The notes: generated from the sequence alone by a model not told the origin. Shown: positions 23,683-35,524, counted from the stretch's first letter. The stretch: 64,000 nucleotides of DNA from Pycnopodia helianthoides (GCA_032158295.1 CM063246.1:4497371-4561370); one strand, 5' to 3'. A program made the numbers and translations.

Positions 23683-23751
23683 CCTGCTATGGTCTACAAT
23701 TCCATTATCTAAATTTTAACAAAAAATAATAAAAACTTAAGCCTCGTACAA
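23683..23751 (+). repeat. Direct repeat, copy 2
   Basis: CCTGCTATGGTCTACAATTC, CATTATCTA, A-rich gap, ACTTAAGCCTCGTACAATT. Differs from 22954-23020 mainly in the central A-rich part. Confidence 0.8.
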
Positions 23752-24010
23752 TTGAATTAGTTTCGATTAAAAGTCAATTAGTTTTGATCTCACAAGTCAA
23801 AAAAATGATGTTTGAAAATAATGAAAGCATGTAGATTATTATTTTTATTTATTTTTTTTTTTTTTCCTTTCTTTTTTTCCCCTTCTTCTTGTGGCTGCGA
23901 TGACCAATTGAGCTTAAATTTTCACAGATTTGTTATTTCATGTGTAATGTTGAGTCACAAAGTAACGACACTGGTCTTTGCCATTTGTTGGCCAATGTTG
24001 GCCGCATGCT

Positions 24011-24135
24011 TTAACAGTGGTCTGCCGACCAAATGCTTTTTAAAACACAACGAGGACTGGTCAAAATTCTCTTTAAGTGGTCTCATTACACATTTGACAC
24101 AAATTAAAACATGGACCAGTGAAAACAGTTTTTTG
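24011..24135 (+). repeat. Dispersed repeat family I, copy 1
   Basis: TTAACAGTGGTCTGCCGACC, GGACTGGTCAAAATT, AAGTGGTCTC and GACCAGTGAAAA occur in the same order as at 30316-30520. Extent uncertain. Confidence 0.5.
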
Positions 24136-25574
24136 TAAAGGTGCTGGTTTACTTGAAGAGAATTGCCATGTCCCTACATGATTAAAACTCCAACCTTTAA
24201 CAGGAAGTGTTCCGAGCATTGCTCTGAACGTTACTCTGAACACCTAAATATTAACCCTTCAAAGACAATAGTGTTTGCAAGCAGCTTGTACTAAAAACGC
24301 CCATATGGCCCAAAGGACCGCAAGAGTTGACCTAATTCTACACGACCAAAAAGGTCAAAACAAAGGTCGTGGCCTGACTTGATGTTTTCCCAGTGTTTCC
24401 CATGTCAACATTTCTAAAACAACACCGACTGTCTATTACAAATAAAAAAATAACAGGAAAAACCGTGTCAAAAAATGAATAATATCTCAGCACGTGGCGA
24501 TGATTCTAGTGTGAACAAATTGTTTTTGAATGGTTTAAGAAACATGTGTAAAACTACAGAGGCTATCAAGAATAATACAACAAAATACATGTGAGGTACA
24601 GTATATATTTTGTTTTAAACCTTGACCATTTCATGAAAAGTCAAAAAAATAAGTGTGTCTTAAATTTTTGCATGACTGAAAAATTAAATGCATACAGGTA
24701 CTGAAGACAGAATGCCTTTCATTTAGTTTTGTGACTTGACTATGTCAATTCGCATGCGCAGTTGGATCGTGCTGAACCAGTCTAAAAAAAAAAAAAAAAA
24801 GCAAAGGGGATTATAAGAAAGGTATTTTTAGTCTCGATGAGAAACCGTCCCTTTAAGGTAAATTGTCTTCTTCCATGTCCGGGAGCAAAGATTTCTGTTT
24901 CGGAGACTCTTGTGCAGTTAGGATTTATGCGCCATCTGACTCGGTGAAGGGATTACATGTGTGGGGTTGACTGTTCTACAGGTCATTGACTGTTGTTACA
25001 GACAAACTCAGGGGGTATCAAAGTAAAGGGATGTCAATATTAGGTCATCGGGCAGATAACAGACTCAGATAAGAGAAATTGTAAAAAAAGATTGCGCTTG
25101 CAAAACCACGAACTACTTGTTAATGTACTGGGAAAAAGGACCCTACACGACTGGACTTGCTAACTATACATACATGTAGTCACTTACAATGGTCATGTAC
25201 AGAGTAAAGGGCCCTACAGGAGTGTGGAGTGAAAGCGCTGATAATGGCGTCTGCAATTGTCTAGAACTCACTCACTGACATAGTGCACTGAGCGGGTTGA
25301 CTTCCCTCAGCTTTCAAATGTTAATTTTTTGCCGGTGATGTGGGCCCCAACATGAATATGGGATACAGGAGACAGAAAAAAAGCCAAGTCATCCACGATG
25401 TCCGCATTTTACAGTAGTCCGCAGTAGGAGGAGAGAGAAGGATTTTATCCATCTTTGAAAAATGTTAATGTTGTGTGTATTTACGTGGGGCCTTCCCTGA
25501 ATATGAGATATGGGATACATCAAAAATGATAAGCCTACTCAGGATTTTAAATACTCACCGGACCCACTGGCTGT
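24136..25574. other. Long stretch without recognised gene
   Basis: A run of about 17 at 24784-24800. No frame with a known domain; nothing resembling the other repeat families. Confidence 0.4.
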
Positions 25575-25732
25575 GGCCCAATTTCATAGAGTTGCTTAAG
25601 CACAAGAGTAGCGGAGCACAACAAAATGATGCTTACCAATTTAAGTTTACCAGCCAGAATACCATATCGTGCTCATTTTTGCTTAGTAGGAAAATGTTAA
25701 ACAATGTTTTCTGCTTAAGCAGCTCTATGAAT
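25575..25732 (+). mobile_element. MITE family A copy
   Basis: GGCCCAATTTCATAGAGTTG, then CTTAAGCACA at the left; CTGCTTAAGCAGCTCTATGA at the right; TTTACCAGCCAGAATACC inside. The last bases (AAATTGGGCCC) have been lost or replaced by ATCAAATC. Confidence 0.8.
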
Positions 25733-26450
25733 CAAATCTTCTTTTCTATAATTGGAAAAAATCTTGGAAACAAAAATAAAAACTTGTGATGAGGACGCTT
25801 TTTTTGTAAAAAAAAAAAAAAAAAAAAAAAACATTTGTCAATCACGCCCAAATTGGTGTGACTATTACAGTGGTTTAATGATATCATGAACACAGTTGGG
25901 CAAAATTTGTAATTGTTTACAAGTAATCGAAGACAAAGGTCCAAATGACTTTTATTCTTTGTTATTTGTTAACTTTATTCTACTTTCGTATATTTCATGG
26001 CTAAGTTTTACTTCTCCAACAATGGCATAACTTTTATGAGTTTAACGCGCACGTTATTATGTCTCTTCGGGCACTTTAGTTTAACGTAGTTTATGAAGTC
26101 ATAAAACTCAATATAGTCGGGACAGACTTGGTCTTGGACAATTGAATATGAGCGAGACTTGTACAGTCTATTTGCATACATCCTAAGGTTTCATGGCAAT
26201 TGAATAGAAAGGGCAAAAAAAATAACTGAGAAGTACCAAGAAGGGACCGTTTCCTTATTGTTGGCCAAGAGTTTCCTGCTTGATGACTTTTCATTTCCTC
26301 ATTGTTAGAATGAGGCTTTAATTGGGATAACGAGTTATGCCAATTACGCCGTGTGGAAGTTGACGACCTTGTGAGTGAGCATCATGCGTAGAGGATGTGA
26401 CTGTATGTACAGAGTCCACCAAGAAAGTTCTTCTCTTTGATGCCAGACTC
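25733..26450. other. Unassigned stretch with long A run
   Basis: A run of 23 at about 25808-25830. Otherwise AT-rich without identified content. Confidence 0.4.
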
Positions 26451-26969
26451 TTAAAGGGGGACTCCAAGGTCAAAGTGAGAGTTTTGTGATGCACTCATTT
26501 TCCAATAGAAAGAGTCCTCATGAAAGTGGGGGGAAAATTACAAGTTTCTAACTTCACGTTAAAATGGTGTAAAAACGTCATTTTACTTTAGTCTTTGAGG
26601 ACGAAATTTGAAAACTGACATCATTGAACATCAAAAACAAAGGGGTTTGTGCATTCCTAAGAGTAAATGTTGCCCCAGTCAAAAGGTCAAATTCAATGCC
26701 ATTTTGATTGAACATCATCAAAATTCAGTAATGAACTAAAAAATTCACTCCACAAAAATGTACAGACCATATATACTTTAAATGTGACATCATCGAACAT
26801 TTGGGTTTGACAAAAAATTGCACTGAAGGGTATCAACACAGAGGCATTTCACACTGTTTTAACATGAGGTTAGAGACTTGCAACTTTGTGTCCATGTTCA
26901 TAAGGACTCTATCTATCGAAAAATGAGTGGATCACAAAACTGAATGTGACCTTGAAGTCCCTCTTTTAA
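26451..26969 (+). mobile_element. MITE family J: TTAA-flanked with about 120-bp inverted termini
   Basis: TTAA (26451-26454) then AGGGGGACTCCAAGGTCA; right end TGACCTTGAAGTCCCTCTTT then TTAA (26966-26969). Inverted similarity continues inward through TTTTGTGATGCACTCATTTT and TAGAAAGAGTCCTCATGAA to about 120 bp on each side with mismatches. The 519-bp element has no coding capacity; a non-autonomous TTAA-targeting transposon is inferred. Confidence 0.8.
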
Positions 26970-27319
26970 GATAAATGTTCACATATTTTTGCAATTAAGA
27001 TAACGTGATTAGTTTTAAAAAGGAATATTTCCGTTTGAAATGCCGTCATGTTGTAGAAATAGCGTTTCAAGATCCCCCAAGTCACTGCTGTTTATTTCAA
27101 ATGATGCAATTATATTCATGAGCATTCATCAATTTTGTTCAACCCACCCATTCCCAATTTTCGATTTTGTTTCCCCCTTGCTTGTTATTTAAATTGTAAA
27201 ATCAATTTTGATTTTCAATTATTTTCCCTGACCCACCCACTCACAAATTCAACCGGGGCAGAAATCAAAATGTTAAAACATTGATAATTCTGATATTTTC
27301 TTTCTTTTCTTTTCTTTGA

Positions 27320-27490
27320 CATAGTTTCAGCCAGGATTTTGTAAAAGGGGTGTCCAAATTTGCTGGAAATTAAAAAACTGGGTGTCCAAATTGTTCACTA
27401 ACGTTACATTTACATGTAAATGACAAACAAAACAGGGTTTCCAAATTTAGAACAGGGTGTTCAAAAGACACCCAGACGCCCCTCTGGCTA
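27320..27490 (-). repeat. Dispersed repeat family K, copy 1, with shared minus-strand frame
   Basis: Matches 61365-61525. On the minus strand both copies translate to QRGVWVS, then SFTC-C and VSEQ, then HP-F, at the same spacing. This could be a decayed coding piece of a mobile element, or chance conservation of frame between two copies of a non-coding repeat. Function unknown. Confidence 0.55.
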
Positions 27491-27898
27491 ACACTATGCA
27501 CCCGGATGATGGGCGATGGAAATAAAGGCAAACTCCCCGAGAAAAGATTCTTTTCCTTGTGAACCTGTTGTAAACTCTTGGTCCTGGTTCCAGAGACCAA
27601 TAATAAATAATATCCTGGTGAATGTGGACAACTAAAGTCGCCCTGGAGGTGAGGCGCAACAACAGGAATTGGGGGAAATTTAAGTTATTACTTTGTCCAC
27701 ATTCTCTGGGATTTTGCCCATTTCACCAAACCACCTAAACATTTTTTAAAAGGTCATGTACCTCCAAGTCTTACACCCATATTTGAAATGGTAGTGTACT
27801 CCAAAGTATGTGAATGAGTTACAGCAACAAAACCGAGAAACATTCACAAAAACAGTGTATTTTCTCCCCCAAAAGTCTTTAATTTCACATTCAACAGC

Positions 27899-28096
27899 TT
27901 AACCCTCCTACTGTCCAACCATACAATACCATCCACTGTGGATTTGAATGGTTGATAAACTATGCCAGCCAGCAATATATGATATCACATGATGAATGAA
28001 TGCAATATGAGGCATATAGGCCTACAACCCATGCAAGGGAATGGTTTCAAGTTGTTGGTAAACTCACTGGAAAACATTTACTAACAGTAGGAGAGT
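27899..28096 (+). mobile_element. MITE family L, copy 1 (TTAA type)
   Basis: TTAA at 27899-27902 followed by CCCTCCTACTGTCC; the right end is CTAACAGTAGGAGAG. The interior GTGGATTTGAATGGTTGATA and TGGTTTCAAGTTGTTGGTAA matches 51563-51795 in reverse orientation. Confidence 0.7.
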
Positions 28097-28104
28097 TTTT
28101 TTTA

Positions 28105-28425
28105 TTTTATGAGATATCGCCTAACTCACAAGGCCGAACTGATTTGGGCTGTTGACCCAAATCAACTGACACCTACTCCTGGGGCTGAAACAGGGTTATC
28201 TCCTTCACAGTCCGTAAGGATGTAGGCATGGGTATCATCCACTAGGAGCCTGGCTGGTAGAGCAGAGTGCACCACCTTCCCAACTTTTTACGAAGCAATT
28301 ATGATTAAGTGCCTTGCTCAAGGGCACAAGTGTCACGACTGGGATTCAAACCCACACTGTGCTGCTGACAACACCAGAGCTTGGGTCCGGTGAACTAGAC
28401 CACTCGGCCACGACACGCCACAGTT
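28105..28425 (-). mobile_element. tRNA-Leu-like SINE, minus strand
   Basis: On the minus strand: TGTCGTGGCCGAGTGGTCTA, then a Leu-like anticodon arm (GACCCAAGCTCTGG), a long variable region, and the B-box-like GGGTTTGAATCCCAG, then CACTTGTGCCCTTGAGCAAG. The body after about 28290 diverges from the other copies, so it may be a subfamily or a composite. An RNA polymerase III transcript is the family's usual form; activity is unlikely for this copy. Confidence 0.7.
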
Positions 28426-28514
28426 ATATGTGACCAAGAAACAATGGAGGTAAACAAACACCACCGTCTTCCATAATAAGTGTTTGATTAGATGCTATCT
28501 GGCATGTAGTACCC

Positions 28515-28690
28515 AGAAGAAGCTCTGGGCGTAGCGTCCCATCCTATTAACGAAGCCAATCCGAGTAAAAATGGTCAAACTCAAAGGTATAAGTGCTACA
28601 ACTAGCCATGCAGGGATTCGAACCAGATACCAAACAACAGTAGTTGAGTACAACACTCTAGATTACACATCGACTCCACAATAGGCATTA
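28515..28690 (-). mobile_element. Second tRNA-like SINE fragment, minus strand
   Basis: On the minus strand GTAATCTAGAGTGTTGTACT precedes the B-box-like TCTGGTTCGAATCCCTGC; body resembles SINE words (AGTTGTAGCACTTATACC). Much diverged. At 28785-28860 a GGCGCTATATAATTACAG plus GTTGTTGTTATTAT tail of the LINE-L2-like type appears on the plus strand, presumably another remnant. Confidence 0.5.
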
Positions 28691-29087
28691 GCCAAAGGTA
28701 AAATGAAACACCAACACCTACATGACCTACGATAATTTACACTTCAAAATCTAGGTAATCAATTACATTGATTTCATCAGAGCGCTTAATTTACAGACTT
28801 TTTTCCTGAAGGCGTTAGGCGCTATATAATTACAGTTGTTGTTATTATAGAATATTATCGATAAGACAAGCTTGATTTATGAACCAATCTTGTTTTAAAA
28901 TCATTTTGATACATTTGACTTTTTCAATGGAAATAGAGATTCGGTATGTTTGTAATATTGATATTCTTTTATTTGTTAGTATTATTGTCCCATCTATTAC
29001 AGGATTCAAAACAGCCTCTTGTTACCAAGCATGACCCATGCCTGTGGATTGTTTTCCACAGAACTCAGGAAGCACTACATACAAAGT

Positions 29088-29324
29088 CCAATGTCATGGC
29101 TCTGCTAACCGTATGCAGAGAATCGGCGCTTACGGAAACAGAGAATTCCGCACTTACGTCAAGCAAATTTCACAGGTTAGCAGGGCATTTTTTTTTCTTG
29201 TGAGCGTGTGTAGTCCACGTAACTAGGCATTCTTCGCACACGAAGCTAGCGCAGAAATTCGGCGCTTGCCTGTAAGTGGAAAATGGTGATCGCAAGCGAT
29301 CGGTAAGCAGAGCCATGAAATTGG
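29088..29324 (+). mobile_element. MITE family M, foldback
   Basis: Left terminus CCAATGTCATGGCTCTGCTA is mirrored by right terminus TAAGCAGAGCCATGAAATTG. Interior arms (AGAATCGGCGCTTACG and CAGAAATTCGGCGCTTGCC) add further partial symmetry. 237 bp, one copy in the window. The two open frames across it are shadows. Confidence 0.75.
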
Positions 29325-30143
29325 CTTAGAACACATCAGTGTCTCGGTAAATCAACAACAAAACTATTTGAAAAGTATGATTGTACTTTGAGCACAAAAA
29401 TGTAACATGACTCGTGTTTATTTGTAAGCCCTTAATACCCATAGAAACCAACTTGCTTTATAGCTCAAAAAATATCACATTTCAAAATAATTCTATTGGA
29501 TAGTGGTAACTTGATTCAATCCATATGTTTCCTCTAGCTTACAAACTGGGGCAAGCTGCTCCAAATACGATTGTTATCTGAATCGACATTTATAAAGCAC
29601 GCAAAAATGACACACTCGTTGTATTTACTGGATGCAGAACTCACATTAATGCTTAAATTCTAACGATTTTGACCCACGAAAAATACACATATGTATACAT
29701 ATCTTGATGCATATTGATAAAACATTAAGCTCTTTGAGACCACTGCATATAAAGAGCTAGTTAAGAACCAAATATTATTAATATTTTTATGTACACATTT
29801 TTTTGAAGACTAGTGCCAATACTTATACATATGTTTGACGTACACTAAGTATCACACAAGCACGATCGGAACATGGGGAAAATATAGCGCTTCTGCCTTG
29901 CCTATTAAATGAGGCTGAAGGCCGAGTTGGATATGGGACGCAGACGCGCTACATTTTTCCGTATTCCATGAGCATGTGTGTGATAATGAGTTTATCTTCA
30001 AGCAAGAGTGTGATATGGGCCGTGCAATATAGGTTAATATCACAAAGTGTTAATATAGGTAATAGGTTGATATCTTGTTGCTATGGATTGACCAATCAGA
30101 ATCAAGGATTCAAGTTTTCTTGACGATGATGATTTGAGTGTTA
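29325..30143. other. Unassigned stretch
   Basis: No recognised gene or repeat. Confidence 0.4.
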
Positions 30144-30273
30144 GGCCGTGTCCGAAACGGTGACTTCGGCTACAGCTACGGCTGGGGCGCGCGCGTCTGC
30201 CTATCCTTCAACACTGACAGACGCGCTGATCTAGCCGTAGTTGTAGCCGAAATTCGCCGTTTCGGACACGGCC
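30144..30273 (+). mobile_element. MITE family N, 41-bp inverted termini, TTA duplication
   Basis: GGCCGTGTCCGAAACGGTGA is mirrored by TCGCCGTTTCGGACACGGCC; the arms extend through TTCGGCTACAGCTACGGCT / AGCCGTAGTTGTAGCCGAA. TTA precedes (30141-30143) and follows (30274-30276). A 3-bp TWA-type duplication is characteristic of PIF/Harbinger elements, so a non-autonomous Harbinger-like element is inferred. Confidence 0.8.
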
Positions 30274-30315
30274 TTATTTTCACACAATTGAGATTATTAA
30301 AACAGTGTCCTCCCT

Positions 30316-30520
30316 TAACAGTGGTCAGCTGGCCTAACTAAGATCAGGGGACTGGTCAAAATTTTGTCCAGGTGGTCCTGCCTGGCTGAGTTCATTGCTT
30401 CCCAAAGCTAGGGTAAAACCACTGCATGCTTGGAATGTTCATGGTTTCAAACTCAAGTCCCATACAAATGACAGTGTTACAAGAAAACCTTAAAAAACAG
30501 ACCAGTGAAAAAAAGCTGGT
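30316..30520 (+). repeat. Dispersed repeat family I, copy 2
   Basis: TTAACAGTGGTCAGCTGGCC, GGACTGGTCAAAATTTTGTC, AGGTGGTCCTG and CAGACCAGTGAAAAAAAG repeat the order of 24011-24135. Confidence 0.5.
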
Positions 30521-31345
30521 GTACAAGTGAAATGACAAGCTAGCTGCTCCTGCTGGCTCAAGTCACTGGGAAAAAATCGCTGGCAAACTCTGTAAAACAA
30601 TTTGCTAAGTGGCCACTAAAATATTTAAAGAGGTCGTGCCACCTCGTGTTTTAATGAGCAGGGGAAATGTAGCATGCAGATAAATTGTCTTCCAAACAGC
30701 CACCGTGAGTAAGAAAGTACAGGAGGAAAGACCTGTAGAGTGCTGGAGATAGAATCATGTGTTGACCTTGACCAAGAAGGTGACCTCGTTATGGTTAATC
30801 AGGCGTACTTTATTTACTTTTATAAGTTTGTGTTGACAAGTGACTGGACGGTTGAATCATCAGTGCCAGACAACCAAAATGGCAACAGCAAGTTAGGGGT
30901 CTGCAGAGTATTCAGTGACCTACAAATGACGTTCTGGAAAGTGTTTACAATTTGACAATGTTCGACATCTTACTATAAACGGCATATCCTGGAGAAAATT
31001 TGAAAACCACAAAAGATCCGCACTCTTACAATGAGTCTATACCCGAGTCTAGCCTGTCCTGGAGCACAGGCCAAAGCCAAACAACGTCCACGACTTTGAA
31101 GAGCAAGAGTTGGCGATGCAACAATGTTGGTAAAATTACCACTGTACAAATGTTGGCACCCTAACAACATCTGTCAAGTTACAAAATACTAATTTTGGCA
31201 TACCAACAGCATTTTTAAATTTACAAATCAACAGATGGCGATGTGACAGTGTCTGTTTACATTGCAAAACTTCATATCCGGGCAACGTTCACTGTGTCCG
31301 CAATCTCATCATGAACTCAGAATCTGAAGAGGGGTATCAACAACC
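30521..31345. other. Unassigned stretch
   Basis: No recognised gene; 31100-31260 has a loose recurrence of AACAATGTTGG/ACAACATCTGT/ACAGTGTCTGT words that may be an old tandem duplication. Confidence 0.35.
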
Positions 31346-31690
31346 TTAAGTGGTTTGCTTAACCTTTGAGGTTTCTAATCTGATGAGGTTTTTGAGGTTT
31401 CTAACCTAATGAGGTTTTGAGGTTTCTAACCAGTACCAAGGTTTGAAGCCATTGGAGGTTCACAGCCTTCCTTCTGAGAGTTAAATCTCACAAAATTTAA
31501 AAGATTTAATGACAAGGACACAAATTTAGAGACAATGAAACAAAATGTAACTTCATGTGCAATGAAACAATATTTCATTCTCATGACATTATGGCAACAG
31601 TATAGACGATATGACCTCTGAGAATTTGAGGTTTTTATAACCTGATGAGGTTTTGAGGGTTCAAACCTAATGAGGTTTTGGGACGATGGC
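31346..31690 (+). repeat. GAGGTTT...AACC irregular repeat
   Basis: GAGGTTTCTAACCTAATGAG and variants recur at 31368-31435 and again, as GAGGTTTTTATAACCTGATG, at 31629-31682. GGTTT and AAACC words alternate, so the tract can fold. About five irregular units in two clusters. Confidence 0.6.
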
Positions 31691-31734
31691 CTCTGATGTT
31701 ACCACACAAACATTATACACTTATGCCCGGTGAC

Positions 31735-31866
31735 ATGCGCACAATTCTTGTTTTGCATCAATTTTGATTGGAAGTGACGTCATGGGTCAGCTCGCTTTTG
31801 GATTATGTGACCTTTGACACCACTCTTTGATCAAATTTATGCAAAACAAGAGTTACGCGGATGCCA
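31735..31866 (+). mobile_element. Foldback element family O
   Basis: Left GACATGCGCACAATTCTTGT then TTTGCAT is mirrored by right ATGCAAAACAAGAGTTACGC then GGATGCC with few mismatches (27-bp arms). Interior contains TGACGTCA. One copy. Confidence 0.6.
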
Positions 31867-32797
31867 CCTTATTCATATTCAATTCAATCCAAAGTAACAC
31901 TAGTTCCACAATAATTACAAAACAACAACTAGACAATGGCAACTAAACATCAAGATGTCATTTTTTAAACCAGTCCCAGGCAAACTTTGCAGAGTCTGGT
32001 GCTTGATCAATATGCAAATTAGGCTCCTTGTATTTACAGAGCACTTAGTGTTAAAGTCTGCAGTCAGTTTTAACAGTTTTTTTAAAGGTTTTTTTTTTAG
32101 AAGAGGTGGTGGAGGTTGATAGGCTGGTACTCATGGTCAAGGTTACCAGCATAGAACCGTTCCGTTCCACTCATTATTTATTCACTTATCCGTTGAAGTA
32201 CGATTTTAAAAAGCTCCTGTCATGTCGTTAAAAGAATCAAGGTTACATCTCGGTATGAAACGCCAGTCCATCCGAATGATCCTAATCAAGCAACCATCAA
32301 ATGTGTCTTGCAATTAATTGTGCACTCAAGAAGAAAGTTATGCAGTTAACTTATTAAAGGGGAGAAACGCAAAGTTGTTAGGAGCTGCTTCGGTACAAAA
32401 AAGTATCCCGTTGGTACAACCCGGCAAGGTTTTAAACAGCCATTTAAGATCTTGCAGCCTCCTACTCTTTTACTCCCATTCATAAAATGTCCTTTTTCGA
32501 TAAAAAGCAATGCAGGAAAATCTGTTTTAAAAAAATTCAGTTTTGCAGGCCTAATTTCTCCATTTCTGTTTTATGTCCTCAGGCTCTGCTTTACGAGGGG
32601 TCAAATTGCATGAAATGCTCAACAATTATGCGTACGCACGCATGCTAATAAACTTCTCATTGAGTATCGGTATGTATTGGTTCCTTAACACGCAAATTAG
32701 CGCCCTCATAAAGCTAGTGCGCCAACATGCGTATGGCTATGAGCACCGCACAGGCGTTCACAGTCTTCAGTTATGTCTTCATCCGCCTACTAAAACT
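31867..32797. other. Unassigned stretch
   Basis: No gene seen. Frame 32573-32938 runs into the following MITE and has no domain. Confidence 0.4.
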
Positions 32798-32971
32798 GGG
32801 CCCAATTTCATAGAGCTGCTTTCAGCACAAAAAGTAGCTCAGCACAACAAAATTATGCTTAGCCAGAATAAGGTTACCGGCCAAACTACCGTGTCACATG
32901 TACAATTTGTGACTGGTATCCTGTTGATTTCTGCTTAGCAAAATTTTTTTAAGCTCTATAAAATTGTGCCC
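32798..32971 (+). mobile_element. MITE family A copy
   Basis: GGGCCCAATTTCATAGAGCT at the left; AGCTCTATAAAATTGTGCCC at the right; interior AAGGTTACCGGCCAAACTAC, GTGACTGGTATCC and TTCTGCTTAGC. Confidence 0.8.
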
Positions 32972-33362
32972 TGGTCTAAAACAGTCATGTGACCACCTTT
33001 CAACCAATAGGACTGCCTAAACAAACTGGGGCTTTTATGAATGAATCTTACAGAAGATCCGAACCTAGTGTGCGTGATTATCATAAGTGTCAAACCAGAT
33101 ATCCAAGAACTTTTCAGCTCTGGCTAGGATGGCTAAAAGGAAATAGTAAAACAAACAAATTGTATTAATTAGAAACACAGACTTTTTAATATTGAAAAGG
33201 GGGAAGTTTAAACTTTTCCGTATTTTCCTTGGGGTGAGTAAACAAAAGAATTAAAGAGACCAGTATCTGAATAAGTTTAAACTATTTACGGTTGAACAAA
33301 CAACCCCAAATTATTTAACAAATTTACCCAGTCAGTTTCCCCTGTGGTTTATTACTTGAAGT
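32972..33362. other. Unassigned stretch
   Basis: AT-rich; nothing recognised. Confidence 0.4.
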
Positions 33363-33560
33363 TTAAAGGTACACGTTGCCTTGGATCGGGTGAGTTGGTC
33401 TATAAAAAGCATTTGTAAACCGTTTTTTATTAAATGCATACGATTAAAAGGCTGTTTTAAAAGTAGAATACAAATATGCCTCGATATTGCGTGGTTTTCC
33501 TTTTACATCGTGAACTAACACGGTCGGCAATTTTGTGGAGTCAAATTTTTGTTTTAGCTA
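33363..33560 (+). mobile_element. MITE family P, left part (TTAA type)
   Basis: TTAA then AGGTACACGTTGCCTTGGAT, then GAATACAAATATGCCTCGAT, TGGTTTTCCTTTTAC and GAACTAACACGGTCGG. The same elements in reverse order occur at 47680-47908. The right half is lost here. Confidence 0.65.
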
Positions 33561-33824
33561 TTGTTTTTCTATTGTATATTAATATTATTAATATTAATTT
33601 TCTTTCTTTCTTTTTTTACTCTGTAAAGTCTAATGGAAAGCACTTGGGACGAGAACTTTCTTGACAAAAGTTGAGGCAAGACAGAAAAGTGTACCATCAA
33701 ATTAAGAATTGCATCAAGCATACTGTCAGACGTATTGCGATCTACAAGAAAACTATTTGATACAGATCAAATCTTGCGCGCTGCAACTCTCTAACAAGTC
33801 AAAAATGTAACCATTTTCAATAAC

Positions 33825-33905
33825 TAGTTAGTGGCCTGACGTTTCGGAATTGATACCAATTCGTCCTTTTGGTTGGTGAGCAGTTTGCAACAGCTAATTC
33901 TATTT
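33825..33905 (-). repeat. Repeat family F, inverted copy
   Basis: GTTAGTGGCCTGACGTTTCG followed by GTCCTTTTGGTTGGTGAGCA and GTTTGCAACAGCTAATTC; parts are shared with 8643-8755, with the flanking GTTTGC word inverted. Confidence 0.55.
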
Positions 33906-34402
33906 TCTCATTTGCAATAACGCTACTCTCTCACGAAAAACAAAACGAGCGCTATTCCAATAATTTTGTTTATGGAAAGCTCATAATACTTGTTTACTTG
34001 AAAGTCTAAATGTGTACATCCCAAAATAAGTGTCGTCCAATACCTTTGATCATTAGTTGCTTCAACAAAATTTTTAAACCGGTTATAAATTATCACTGTA
34101 CATTGTTGTAGTGTATTTTTCGTCGACTGTGTTCTGTACTTCGATGAAAAATTACATTATTTCAGATTGATGAACGTAAACGTGTAATACATTAAACGTA
34201 GTTTGTACCACTCGTACCATTTGTCACTGATTTTGAAGAAATAATGACACGATCTTATCATTGCCAAGACGAAGCACAAACTAATCCCAACGCTACACAT
34301 TGATAAACAGACCGTTCGAATTTTGGACTGCGTACATCACCAACAAAATCACTATGTATAATTGTGATTACAGCATAAAAATATACACAACAACATCTAA
34401 GA
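33906..34402. other. Unassigned stretch
   Basis: AT-rich; nothing recognised. Confidence 0.4.
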
Positions 34403-34640
34403 AAACAACAACAACAACAACAACATGAGTCTTCATGCGATTAACGCATGACACCCGGGATCCCATACCATGCTGATGTTGTTCAAACCATGCACATAGA
34501 ATTATCACACTCAACATGAAGTCAACACACACACATTCACACGTACACACAACGCTGGCCCACACATACTGCACCATACTCAGTATGCGCACCACAGATA
34601 CACACACAGAGAGAGGTGCACACACATTACAAATCAGGGA
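34403..34640 (+). repeat. (AAC)n microsatellite and CA-rich tract
   Basis: AAC repeated about seven times at 34403-34425; 34525-34632 is rich in CACACA words with interruptions. The Cys/Val-rich minus-strand frame is an artefact. Confidence 0.75.
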
Positions 34641-35391
34641 TTTTTTGTTGTGAGCGTTACCTTCAGCTGTAGGTCACGGTTATAGTTTTCTTGGATAACT
34701 GAGTGAATCTGAGCATTCCCCATGTCTTCTCCATAAGCCGGACACCGACGCAACCCACCAAAGGACCTGATGTCTGCCTATAACAAGTAGACCCATCCAA
34801 AGAGCTTGGTTTAATTAGCCCTTCATTGTGTCCACGATAATCCACTTTTTTTCAGGTCCGTGTTGCCAAAACGTGTGGTTTACATGTATATGTGCCTGTG
34901 TGTACACTTCAGCACTACAGCATCCCCCTTGCATGCTCCAGACTCGAAGCAGCCAACCCAGACCTATGTCTATGTCAGGGTCTTATTATTTCCATGCAGT
35001 CAATGCAGTGACGGCGGCGCTAGTGTCTTAATACTCCATTGAGATCACACAAAGAACATAGCTGACCCCTCATGTAAATGCAGCTGACCTCAAAGGGCAA
35101 GGCCATCTATATTGAAATATAAGGGCTTGGGATTGCCTGGAAGGTACCAAGTGGTGAGAGAGGGGGTTCCAGAAAGGCAGGAGGGGAATGAGGGGGAGGA
35201 TGTGTTGTGGGCATGTTTGATACATTCAATAAATGATGATGATCAAGGAGCTCTGTCTGACGATATGACCATGGAGGTTATGCATGAAATGCCTATGATC
35301 TGAATGACATCTAATTACAGCTGAATCTTTATACCTTCTAGACAAGCTTTATTTAACAGAAGCCTCATACTAGTTATTACCGGGATCAGGA
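34641..35391. other. Unassigned stretch
   Basis: No domain in the short frames. 35085-35145 has AAAGGGCAAGGCCAT and GATTGCCTGGAAGG words that faintly resemble family E. Confidence 0.35.
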
Positions 35392-35524
35392 CCTAGAGAC
35401 AGGTTACCAGCCAAAATGCCATGTAGTGTATATTATTTGTGACTGGTTCCCTGCCAGTGTTTCACTTAGCAGAAACACTTGCTAAGCACCATTTGCTGGT
35501 TAACAACTTTACAGTATCGGGCCC
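35392..35524 (+). mobile_element. MITE family A, partial
   Basis: GGTTACCAGCCAAAATGCCA, GTGACTGGTTCCCTGCC, CTTAGCAGAAAC and the terminal ACAGTATCGGGCCC. The left 40-50 bases are missing. Confidence 0.65.
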
